DNA of 64,000 nucleotides from assembly GCA_018350325.1 (NCBI GenBank), contig JAEVLN010000025.1, positions 537,799 to 601,798 of the forward strand, in the 5' to 3' direction. A program made the position numbers and the translations under genes. A model generated the notes under the pieces. It worked only from the letters and a program-made list of their open reading frames with translations. It had not been told where the DNA came from and did not search any database. Shown here one piece after another: positions 50,455-64,000 of the stretch. This DNA comes from Globodera rostochiensis. Taxonomy: Eukaryota > Nematoda > Chromadorea > Rhabditida > Heteroderidae. How positions within the stretch are numbered: position 1 is the first letter of the stretch; every line of letters starts with the position of its first letter.

Positions 50455-51954
50455 ATGAAATTAAAAATTCTACCAATAATTTGTTTAATAAATTATGTTT
50501 TAACATTTCCAAATGACTTATTTGACGAACTCTGGCAGACAAATCAATTGAAGCCTGAAGCAAACAACAAACCGATTGAATCTCAGCCAAAAATCAAAGT
50601 TTGAAATAAAAATAAATATATTCCGAGAATTTTGTTTTTATTTTTGGTGTCTTACGTTTTTATCCCAAAACCTAAATTAGCTAATTTAAGGTTGAACCGC
50701 ACGAGAAACAATTTGATGGAAGATGGCGGGACGAACCTGCACTAAAAGGAATCGTAAAAGTTGAGCATGAACCACCACATTATGGAGCAGTTAAAGTCGA
50801 AGGTGAGCCACTTCATGAGAGAGAAAATAATTTAAGTTTTAAAAAAATTAAATACCCGTACAAATGCTATATTTCAAAGAAAATTGAACTAAAATGTAAA
50901 TTAGGCCAAATCTGCATGGCGATTCACGTTAAACTTTCTCCCAACCAAAAGCTCACTTTGAAAACCGATTCTTAAAAATCCCATTTTTTGCAAAGTTTTG
51001 GAACAAATTGAGTTGGACAAAATACTAAAAGAATTTTTGCGTCAAAATTAATATGTGTAAGATCGTATTATTCAAAAATACTTAATTGGTTATTTTTTTA
51101 CAATAAGATATTCAGGAACAGTTAAAATTAAACATGAATTTGAATGGGGGGACGAGGAGAGTGGCACATTTAAAGAACAATTGGAGGATCATATTAAAGA
51201 AGAAAATCAAGACGGACAAACTCCAAACATTTCTGATCAGAAAAAGATTGGAGATGATGATGAAAATTGGGAGGAAAACGAAAACAATTCAGCTCCATTA
51301 GCGGATGATTATGATCAGAACAATTCTAAGGAACATTTGTCTGATCAAGATCAAGATGAGAGTGTTGATGAACAGCAAAATGAGTCCAATGAATGTGAAA
51401 AAATTGAGTTTGATCAGCAAAAACGTCAAATTATCCAAAAATTCCGTGAAATGAAAGAACATTATAAGAAAAACAAAAAATATACCACAAAAGAATGGGT
51501 TCAAATTGAGATAAAAATATCAAATAGTTTGGGTGTTAGTCGCACAAAATTGTATAAATGGGTCAAAGAATTGGGTCCAAGTCGAGAAACAAAGTTTAAA
51601 TCAAAGTTTTCTGAGTTAGAAAAACGTCAAATTTTGAAACAATTTGATGAAATAAAAAGCAAATGTTTGAAGGCAAAACTCAAAAACACTTCAAAAAATG
51701 AACTCGATGAGAAAATTGCAAAAAAATTCGGCGTTTGTTTCAGCACAATTTATTATTGGAAGCGCAAATTTGGCATTTCTGTCAGCAAAAAACTTTCTGA
51801 TGCAACAAAAATTGGAATTTTAAAGAAATATTCCAAAATAAAAGGGAAGAATCCAAAAATGAGTGATTATGGCATTGCTGATTTCTTGAAAATCTCAATA
51901 AGCAGTTTAAAAAGATGGAAAGCTCAATGTAGAGAAGATATTAAGAACCTTTGA
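50455..51954 (+). CDS. Secreted triple-HTH protein, family B, three exons
   Basis: Exons 50455-50598, 50691-50802 and 51116-51954 join in phase for 364 aa, with the same intron positions and phases as 33690-34928. The leader is MKLKILPIICLINYVLTFPN, then DLFDELWQTNQ. Exon 2 has VEPHEKQFDGRWRDEPALKG with one extra Pro codon. Exon 3 has GTVKIKHEFEWGDEESGTFK, the acidic linker with NNSAPLADDYDQNNSKEHLS, then HTH units GVSRTKLYKWVKELG, GVCFSTIYYWKRKFG and DFLKISISSLKRWKAQC. Units 2 and 3 are closest to the family A pseudogene 19197-20086, again suggesting exchange between subfamilies. Intron 2 is 313 nt, longer than the 141 nt of its paralogue. Confidence 0.8.
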
Positions 51955-52309
51955 ACGGACTTTGTAGTCCCTTGACTCAACCAGGGTTGTCTCGAAATTT
52001 CGATTTTCGACGTTTTTTTCTTTTGATTTTCGAATTTCGAGAAAATGGGCTGGTTTTCGAAAATAATTTCGAAAGTCGGAGGTCCCGGTTTTTAAGCAAG
52101 GACGTGTAGTGGTTTTTGCCAAATTTTGACAAAATTTCAATCTTTTTTACATGTGACCGTCCAGGTAAACTGATAGCTCAGTGGTTTGTCTTTTCTATGT
52201 CTTGTTTTGCGTCCGAGCCCGCTTTAGTGCGCTTCGGCCTCCACATTATCCCCATTAACGGAACATTTTAATGATTTTCAATTATTTTTAAATTAAAATA
52301 CGCATATTC
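51955..52309. other. Intergenic with TTTCGA repeat and tRNA-like scrap
   Basis: 51985-52090 contains palindromic TTTCGATTTTCGA words. 52165-52225 has TGATAGCTCAGTGG and GCGTCCGAGCCCGC, a weak tRNA-derived pattern. No gene. Confidence 0.4.
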
Positions 52310-52540
52310 GGATTATTTCTTTTTATTTGGCATATTTCTTTAAAATTCCAATTTTTGTTGCATCAGAAGTTTTGTTGCTGAAAAGGCCAAATTCGCGCTT
52401 CCATTCATAAATTGTTGTTCTACAAACGCCCAATTTTTTTGCAATTTTCTCATCGAGTTCTTGCATTGGAAGTTTTTGAATTTTGCCTTTTTACAGTTGC
52501 TTTTAATCTCATCAAATTGTTTCAAAACTTTACGTTTTTT
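52310..52540 (-). pseudogene. HTH unit 2 relic
   Basis: Minus strand reads KQFDEIKSNCKKAKFKNF, then in shifted frames the IAKKLGVCRTTIYEWKREF and ATKIGILKKYAK segments. Only unit 2 and the start of unit 3 remain. Confidence 0.75.
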
Positions 52541-52589
52541 TAAAAAAAAATTATTTTCCTTTAAACATTTGTATTACTTTGTCTTATTT

Positions 52590-52850
52590 TTTCTTTACGA
52601 ATTCCCAATCTCTGTTTCATTCGGCAAAAGTCTCTTCACTTGCCACACTATTTCTTTCACTTCTCTCGTCTAACCTTCTTCACTGCTTAATCCATTTTCA
52701 GTACTGAAATTCGCGAAATTTCCCCGCTAATTCAAATCCCCAACCACGTCAGGACAAACAGACAAACACACATTCAACTTTTTATATATAGACTAGCGGG
52801 TTAGGTGCGCCTAACGGCGCACCAACCGCTAGAAGTACGACATGTTGTAA
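52590..52850 (+). repeat. Left direct repeat flanking the large minisatellite
   Basis: TTCCCAATCTCTG..., AAGTCTCTTCACTTGCCACA, AATCCCCAACCACGTCAGGA and CAAACAGACAAAC are repeated in the same order at 57430-57640. The ACAGACAAAC tail followed by TTTTTATATA resembles the 3' ends of RTE-like non-LTR elements. That attribution is tentative. Confidence 0.6.
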
Positions 52851-52859
52851 ACAGATTTG

Positions 52860-55800
52860 ATTGAAATACTTCAAAGCTTTTTATCCTTGGAATTTTCTTC
52901 TTTTGACATTTTTCCGCTTTTGGCACTTTTTCCTCTTGGCGTTTTAACCTTTGACATTTTCCAACTTTTGGCTTTACCCACTTTTGGCACTTTCCCCCTT
53001 TGGCATTTTCTCGGCTTTTGGCTTTTTCCCCGTGGCATTTCACCTTTTGGCATTTTTCCCTTTTGGCATTTTGCCTTTTGGCACTTTTTCCTCTTGGCGT
53101 TTTAACCTTTTGCCATTTTCCAACTTTTGGCTTTACCCACTTTTGGCACATTCCCCCATCTCACTTTTCCGCTTTTGGCACTTTCCCCTCTTGGCATTTT
53201 CTCTTTTTCCCTTTTGGCATTTTTCCCTCTCGGCATCTTCATCTTATGGCTTTTTCCCTTTTGGCACTATTCCTCTTGGCATTTTCTCTCTTTTTCCCTT
53301 TTGGCACTTTTCCCTCTCGGCATTGCTTTCTCTTGGCACTTTTTTCTCTTGGCACTGTTTCCTCTTGGCTTTTTCTTTCTTTTTCCCTTCTCGGCATTGC
53401 TTTCTCTGGCACTTTTTTCTCTTGGCACTGTTTCCTCTTGGCATTTTCTCTCTTTTCCCCCGCGCCTTTTGGCACTTTATCCTTTAGGCATCTTCATCTT
53501 ATGGCATTTTTCCCTTTTGGCACTGTTGCCTCTTGTCATTCTTTTGGCATTTTGCCTTTTGGCACTTTTGCCGCTTGGCACTTTTCCCTCTTGGCCTTTC
53601 TATTTTTCCCCCCGCGCCTTTTGGCACTTTATCCTTTAGGCATCTTCATCTTATGGCATTTTCTCTCTTTTCCCTCGCGCCTTTTGGCACTTTATCCTTT
53701 AGGCATCTTCATCTTATGGCATTTTTCCCTTTTGGCACTGTTGCCTCTTGTCATTCTTTTGGCACTTTTCCCTCTCGGCATTGCTTTCTCTTGGCACTTT
53801 TTTCTCTTGGCACTGTTTCCTCATGGCATTTTCTCTCTTTTCCCCCGCGCCTTTTGGCACTTTATCCTTTAGGCATCTTCATCTTATGGCATTTTTCCCT
53901 TTTGGCACTGTTGCCTCTTGTCATTCTTTTGGCATTTTGCCTTTTGGCACTTTTGCCGCTTGGCACTTTTCCCTCTTGGCACTATTCCTCTTGGCATTTT
54001 CTCTCTTTTCCCCCGCGCCTTTTGGCACTTTATCCTTTAGGCATCTTCATCTTATGGCATTTTTCCCTTTGGCACTGTTGCCTCTTGTCATTCTTTTGGC
54101 ATTTTGCCTTTTGGCACTTTTGCCGCTTGGCACTTTTCCCTTTTGGCACTATTCCTCTTGGCATTTTCTCTCTTTTTCCCTTTTGTCATTTTTCCCTCTC
54201 GGCATTGCTTTCTCTTGGCACTTTTTTCTCTTGGCACTGTTTCCTCTTGGCATTTTCTTTCTTTTCCCCTCGCCTTTTGGCACTTTATCCTTTAGGCATC
54301 TTCATCTTATGGCTTTTCCCTTTTGATTTTCCCTTTTGATACTATTCCTCTTGGCATTTTCTCTCTTTTTCCCCTTTTGGCACTTTTCCCTTTTGGCACT
54401 TTCCCCGCTTTGCACTTTTCCCTCTCGGCACTGCTTTCTCTTGGCACTTTTTTCTCTTGGCTCTGTTTCCTCTTGGCATTTTCTCTCTTTTTCCCCTTTT
54501 GGCACTTTTCCCTTTTGGCACTTTTGCCGTTTGGCACTTTTCCCCGCTTTTGGCTTTTCCCCCGTGGCATTTCACCTCTTGGCTCTTTTTTCTTTAGGCA
54601 TCTTCATCTTATGGCAGTTTTCCTCTCGATTTTCCCTTTTTCCCCTTTTGGCACCGTTCCCTCTTGGCATTTTGCCTTTTGGCACTTTTCCATTTTGACA
54701 TTTTCCATTTTGGCACTTTTCTCTCTTGGCTTTTCCCTTAAGGCACTTTCTTTCTAGCATTTTCCCTTAGGGCACGTTCTTTTTTGGCAAGGCACTTTCT
54801 TTCTGGCATTTTCTTTTAGGGCACTTTCTTTCTGGCATTTTCTTTTAGGGCATTTCTTTCTTGCCCTTTTCCCTTTGGCACTTTACCCTCTTGGCATTTT
54901 CATCTTATGGCATTTTACCCGCTTTGCACTTTTCCCTCTTGGCACTTTTCTCTTTTGACATTTTCCATTTTGGCACTTTTCTCTCTTGGCTTTTCCCTTA
55001 AGGCACTTTCTTTCTGGCATTTTCTTTTAGGACACTTTCTTTCTGGCATTTTCTCTCTTTTTCCCCTTTTGGCACTTTTCCCTTTTGGCACTTTTGCCGT
55101 TTGGCACTTTTCCACGCTTTTGGCTTTTCCCCGTGGCATTTCACCTCTTGGCACTTTTTTCTTTAGGCATCTTCATCTTATGGCACTTTTCCTCTCGATT
55201 TTCCCTTTTTCCCCTTATGGCACCGTTCCCTCTTGGCATTTTGCCTTTTGGCACTTTTCCATTTTGACATTTTCCATTTTGGCACTTTTCTCTCTTGGCT
55301 TTTCCCTTAAGGCACTTTCTTTCTAGCATTTTCCCTTAGGGCACGTTCTTTTTTGGCAAGGCACTTTCTTTCTGGCATTTTCTTTTAGGGCACTTTCTTT
55401 CTGGCATTTTCTTTTAGGGCATTTCTTTCTTGCCCTTTTCCCTTTGGCACTTTACCCTCTTGGCATTTTCATCTTATGGCATTTTACCCGCTTTGCACTT
55501 TTCCCTCTTGGCACTTTTCTCTTTTGACATTTTCCATTTTGGCACTTTTCTCTCTTGGCTTTTCCCTTAAGGCACTTTCTTTCTGGCATTTTCTTTTAGG
55601 ACACTTTCTTTCTGGCATTTTCTTTTAGGGCATTTCTTTCTTGGCCTTTTCCCTTTGGCACTTTACCCTCTTGGCATTTTCTCTCTTTTTCCCCTTTTGG
55701 CACTTTTCCCTTTTGGCACTTTTGCCGTTTGGCACTTTTCCCCGCTTTTGGCTTTTCCCCCGTGGCATTTCACCTCTTGGCACTTTTTTCTTTAGGCATC

Positions 55801-57200
55801 TTCATCTTATGGCACTTTTCCTCTCGATTTTCCCTTTTTCCCCTTTTGGCACCGTTCCCTCTTGGCATTTTGCCTTTTGGCACTTTTCCATTTTGACATT
55901 TTCCATTTTGGCACTTTTCTCTCTTGGCTTTTCCCTTAAGGCACTTTCTTTCTAGCATTTTCCCTTAGGGCACGTTCTTTTTTGGCAAGGCACTTTCTTT
56001 CTGGCATTTTCTTTTAGGGCACTTTCTTTCTGGCATTTTCTTTTAGGGCATTTCTTTCTTGCCCTTTTCCCTTTGGCACTTTACCCTCTTGGCATTTTCT
56101 CTCTTTTTCCCCTTTTGGCACTTTTCCCTTTTGGCACTTTTGCCGTTTGGCACTTTTCCCCGCTTTTTCACCTCTTGGCACTTTTTTCTTTAGGCATCTT
56201 CATCTTATGGCATTTTCCCCTCTTGATTTTCCCTTTTGGCACTGTTGCCTCTTGGCATTTTCTCCCTTTTTACCTTTTCCCCTTTGGGTACTTTTGCCGC
56301 TTGGCACTTTTCCCTCTTCGCACTTTCTCGATTGGCACTTTTCCCCGCTTTTGGCTTTTCCCCCGTGGCATTTCACCTTTTTCACTTTTTCCTTTTAGAA
56401 TTTTCATCTTGTGGCACTTTTCCCTCTCGAGTTTCCCTTTTTCCCCTTTTGGCACCGTTCCCTCTTGGCATTTCCCTTAAGGCACTTTCTTTCTAGCATT
56501 TTCCCTTAGGGCACGTTCTTTCTTGGCAAGGCACTTTCTTTCTGGCATTTTCTTTTAGGGCACTTTCTTTCTGGCATTTTCTTTTAGGTCATTTCTTTCT
56601 TGGCATTTTCCCTTTGGCACTTTACCCTCTTGGCATTTTCATCTTATGGCATTTTACCCGCTTTGCACTTTTCCCTCTTGGCACTTTTCTCTTTTGGCAT
56701 TTTACCTTCTGGCACTTTTCTCGCTTGGCACTTTTCCCTCTCACTGTTCCCTCTTGGCATTTTCTCCATTACCTTTTCTCCTTGGCTTTTCACCTTTTGG
56801 CACTTTTTTCTTTTGATTTTTATCTTATGGCACTTTTCTCGCTTGGCACTTTTCCCTCTCACTGTTCCCTCTTGGCATTTTCTCCATTACCTTTTCTCCT
56901 TGGCTTTTCACCTTTTGGCACTTTTTTCTTTTGATTTTTATCTTATGGCACTTTTCCCTCGTGATTTTCCCTTCTGGCACTTTTCTCCCAAGGCATTTTT
57001 CCTGCTTTTGGCTTTTCTCCTTGGCAGTTTTACTTTTTAACACTTTTTCTTTTTGGCATTTTTCACTGCTGGCATTTGCACTTGTTGCACGTTTCTTTCT
57101 TGATTTTCCTTTCTGGCACTTTTCCCCTTGGCGTTTTTCCCGATTTTAGCTTTTTCCCTTGGCATTTTCCCGGTTTTTGGCTTTTCCCTTTGGCATTTGA
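52860..57200. repeat. 4.3-kb minisatellite of TTGGCACTTTTCCCTC type
   Basis: A degenerate 17-19 bp pyrimidine-rich unit (TTTTGGCACTTTTCCC, CTCTTGGCATTTTCTC) repeated over 4.3 kb. Longer blocks recur (for example GCCTTTTGGCACTTTATCCT at 53466, 53623, 53683, 53851 and 54016; a roughly 600-bp block at 54570-55150 and again at 55150-55800). Strand bias is strong. Long open frames on both strands result from the unit lacking stops and are not genes. Confidence 0.9.
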
Positions 57201-57429
57201 CTTTCTCCCTTTGTTTAAAGGTTTTAACAAAAATCTCGCCTTTAAAAATTTTTATTATTTTGTTTTTTTAATAAAAAAGCGATTAAAAAATTTTTAGTTT
57301 AATATTAAATAATTGAAAAAATTGTTTTAATATTTATGAATTGAACCCACACATTAAAGAGTGCAAGATAACGCGCTTACCCACTACACCACGGACTCGA
57401 CTGGTAGCATCACTTATTTTTTCTTTACC

Positions 57430-57655
57430 AATCCCCAATCTCTCCCCCCATCGTCACATTCCCCTCTTTCTCCGGCAAAGTCTCTTCACTTGCCACACTG
57501 TTTCTTTGAAATCCTTCGTCTACCCTTCTTCACTTTTTTAGTACTGAAATTCAAACATTTATTTTTACGCGAAAATTCCCCGCTAATTCAAATCCCCAAC
57601 CACGTCAGGACAAACAGACAAACAAACAAACAAACACGTCTTCTTTTTATATAAG
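57430..57655 (+). repeat. Right direct repeat flanking the large minisatellite
   Basis: Counterpart of 52590-52800. The tail is (ACAA)n-like, then TTTTTATATAAGGATTATAT. The minisatellite therefore sits between two direct copies of one dispersed repeat. Confidence 0.6.
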
Positions 57656-57750
57656 GATTATATGGGCATTTTCTTTTTTTTTTTTATAATTTTTTTTCAT
57701 TTCACGGAATTTTTCCAATAATTTCATGTTTTTGTTGATCAGAATGAACT
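57656..57750 (-). pseudogene. HTH family scrap (start of unit 1)
   Basis: Minus strand reads HSDQQKHEII, then FREMKKNYKKKKENA across a frameshift, matching SDQQKREIIQKFREMKDNY of intact copies. Confidence 0.6.
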
Positions 57751-57779
57751 TTAACTTGGGCTCTTTGATCGAGTTCCTT

Positions 57780-58660
57780 TGATAAAGAATACTAGTGATG
57801 CACGAGACCCAAAATTTACCGAGACTCGATACCGAGACCGAGACTTGACCCCGAGACTCGAGACCAGACTTGACCCCGAGACTCGAGACCGAGACCCAAA
57901 AAACCCGAGACTTTTCTCGAGTCGACACTCGATACCGAGACTTTTTTGAAAGTTTTTTTTGCAATTCACTGAAAATGTTTTATTTTAGCTCCTAAAATTT
58001 TCAATTTATAAAAATCGTGTTTAAAAATTCAACCGCAATTTCCAAGGCAAACCTTAATCATTTTCAGGCCAATTTTCTTTACAAATTGCATCAAAAAAAA
58101 TTCAAAACATTTTACCGGCGGCGCTTATCGACATCGCCGGACTCCTTCCATTTCTAAACACTTTAAAAAATTTTGAAATTTGAAGCGTACGAAAAATTTA
58201 ATAAACCCTCCAAAATGCACCCTCATCCCACCTATGACTTTTTTTGCTTGCCCCCCGAAAACTTTTTTTGGCTACGGCCCTGCCAGTGGCTCTATTTAGG
58301 CCTATTTTTCTTTTGAGGTGGGGTGAGAGGGGGGGGGAGGGTCAGCGGCATTTACGACCCCCGGTTTTCGGTTTTGGGCCAAAAAAGCCGCCTTTCGGTT
58401 CGATTAAGAAATATTCGAAGAATTCATAATGTTTTCTTGCGGATTCTGATTTACTTTGGCGGGGGGGGGGGGGTCGGCGGTGCCAATAGGCTCCGCCGAA
58501 AAAATTTTGGGGTTTTTTACTCACTTTTGTTAACAGATTTGCGACCAAAATTTTAAAAATCCGGTACTTTTTTGTAGTTTTTTAGGAAGAGGAATGGTCC
58601 GACGGCGCCGCCGGGGAAAAAAATGAAAGTTTTAGTGAATTCAATTAGGAAAATGAGCCT
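57780..58660. other. Intergenic with GAGACTCGAGACC repeat and GC hairpins
   Basis: 57795-57955 is a repeat of CCGAGACTCGAGACC words. 58115-58140 and 58475-58498 are GC-rich hairpin copies. Poly-G runs lie at 58328 and 58461. No gene. Confidence 0.5.
58475..58498. repeat. Dispersed GC-rich hairpin copy
   Basis: CGGCGGTGCC-AATA-GGCTCCGCCG. It shares about 60 bp of downstream flank (TTTTACTCACTTTTGTTAAC, GATTTGCGACCAAAA) with the 33171 copy. Confidence 0.7.
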
Positions 58661-58749
58661 ATTGCTGTTCATCAACACTCTCATCTTGATCTGGCGTATA
58701 ATTGTCTTCGTCTTCCGACCAATTTTCGTCAAACATTTCATTAAATCTT
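58661..58749 (-). pseudogene. HTH family relic interrupted by the BEL/Pao LTR
   Basis: Minus strand reads RFNEMFDENWSEDEDNYTPD and then QDESVDEQQ before a stop. It begins exactly at the LTR edge (58750), so the retroelement inserted in this copy or its upstream half was lost beyond the element. Confidence 0.75.
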
Positions 58750-63354
<4,605 letters not shown>

Positions 63355-64000
63355 TTATACACACGTTGCATATGCATATTTGGATGCGTCCACGAACACG
63401 TGTAACTGTAGGTTTGCCTTTTCATTTAATGTTACTTTTCTTTTAAATTGGAATGAGCTTGCTTCCCAGTTTTCAGTGATGCTTTTCCACTCTTTACATT
63501 GGGTTTCGTCTAATTGGTCGTCCCATTTTCTCTCTGAATCCCATAAATTTTGGAAAAATAACTTTCCCGGGAGGAGGCACGGGGCTGCCCATCCGCACGG
63601 GTCAAATATTGAGTTAAGGTCTTTCAGTACCTTTCTTCTCGTTATTTTGGATTTTTCCAATTCCGGAAATTCCAGAAGGAGTTCGTCCGATTTTATATCC
63701 CACTTTACGCCCATTACTTTTGGTTTTTCCTTTTCTAACCTGTCTTCCTCCGGAATTTTCATGTTTACACTTTGTGAGTTTGAAACGAATTCTCTCAAAT
63801 TCATTCTTGCCTTTTTAAATAGTATTTTCATTTGTGCATATTTCTCGAGTGCTTCGTCCTCATCTTTACACCCTACAAAAACGTTGTCTACAAAAAGATT
63901 TTTCCCAATTTCTTTTGCGAGGTCTGATTTTTCCTGCTTCAGATGATGTCGCACGGCTGCTCCCAATAAAAACGGTGATGAAATTACCCCGAATGGGACC
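63355..64000 (-). pseudogene. BEL/Pao polyprotein fragment: RT end and A17 region
   Basis: The frame is open from the window edge. VPFGVISSPFLLGAAVRHHL is a reverse-transcriptase segment, NLFVDNVFVGCKDEDEAL corresponds to the catalytic YVDD region, and IFDPCGWAAPCLLPGKLFFQ and HVFVDASKYAYATCV are the Pao A17-type region leading into RNase H. A TAA at 63355-63357 then ends the frame. Beyond it, in the same frame, the reading resumes with the extreme C-terminus of the polyprotein (see the glycoprotein ORF), so several hundred codons of RNase H and integrase were deleted. The upstream part lies outside the window. Confidence 0.8.

Noticed and set aside
52951..57149. Many open frames of 100-290 codons
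   Set aside because: Low-complexity reading of the TTGGCACTTTTCCC array. They are open on both strands with no domain.
590..58749. The HTH family as ordinary transposase genes
   Set aside because: No TIRs or catalytic domain surround any copy, each intact copy starts with a signal peptide, and the duplicated units include long upstream and downstream flanks rather than defined element ends. A transposase origin of the HTH units themselves remains possible.

Overview
The window looks like nematode nuclear DNA, most plausibly from a plant-parasitic cyst-type nematode (Heteroderidae; the exact taxon is an inference). The sequence is AT-rich with short GT-AG introns. It carries a 14-exon, GC-rich GH32 invertase gene, an enzyme known in plant-parasitic nematodes as a horizontally acquired gene. 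Nematode-type telomere hexamers (TTAGGC/GCCTAA) lie inside one of its introns, and there is a BEL/Pao retroelement with a class II (phlebovirus-type) glycoprotein. Many recorded ORF starts are non-ATG. For this eukaryotic window I moved starts to ATG and joined exons wherever splice sites and phases agree.

The dominant feature is a locally expanded gene family with about 20 copies or relics between 0.6 and 58.7 kb. Intact copies encode roughly 300-364 aa proteins: an N-terminal signal peptide, a conserved FDEIFGKGW-like motif, an acidic Asp/Gln/Ser-rich linker, and three successive helix-turn-helix (HTH) units. Eight copies look intact: 1467-2465(+), 3707-4678(-), 6454-7452(-), 12358-13260(-), 29209-30114(+), 31399-32316(-), 33690-34928(+, three exons) and 38064-39038(+). 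A ninth, also three exons, is 50455-51954(+). The rest are frameshifted, truncated or fragmentary. Most single-exon copies share a duplicated upstream block ending in TTGCAGGCA-ATG. I know of no described family that combines secretion with tandem HTH units, so this is the main candidate for an undescribed system: a birth-and-death array of secreted DNA-binding-like proteins.

Mobile and repetitive DNA separates the copies. 7.8-10.7 kb holds a DNA transposon with perfect 31-bp TIRs and a decaying transposase-like gene I cannot assign to a named superfamily. 26.3-28.5 kb holds a near-intact hAT element (21-bp TIRs, perfect 8-bp TSD, four-exon transposase). 48.2-49.4 kb holds a 1.2-kb non-autonomous element with an 8-bp TSD. 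58.7-64 kb holds the 3' part of a BEL/Pao element whose LTR lies in a relic of the HTH family. Large minisatellites fill 35.4-37.1 kb and 52.9-57.2 kb. tRNA-like tandem units, foldback repeats and a dispersed GC-rich GATA-loop hairpin are scattered throughout.

The GH32 gene (41991-46866) reassembles to 618 codons with the WMNDPNG, RDP and EC catalytic motifs. Upstream, 37.1-37.75 kb is a collapsed mosaic copy of 40.2-43.9 kb, including the GH32 intron 5/exon 6 junction and a small Cys-rich secreted-protein gene. Other small coding elements are two tandem signal-peptide ORFs at 24.3-24.8 kb and two relic exons resembling an AP-1 sigma adaptor subunit.
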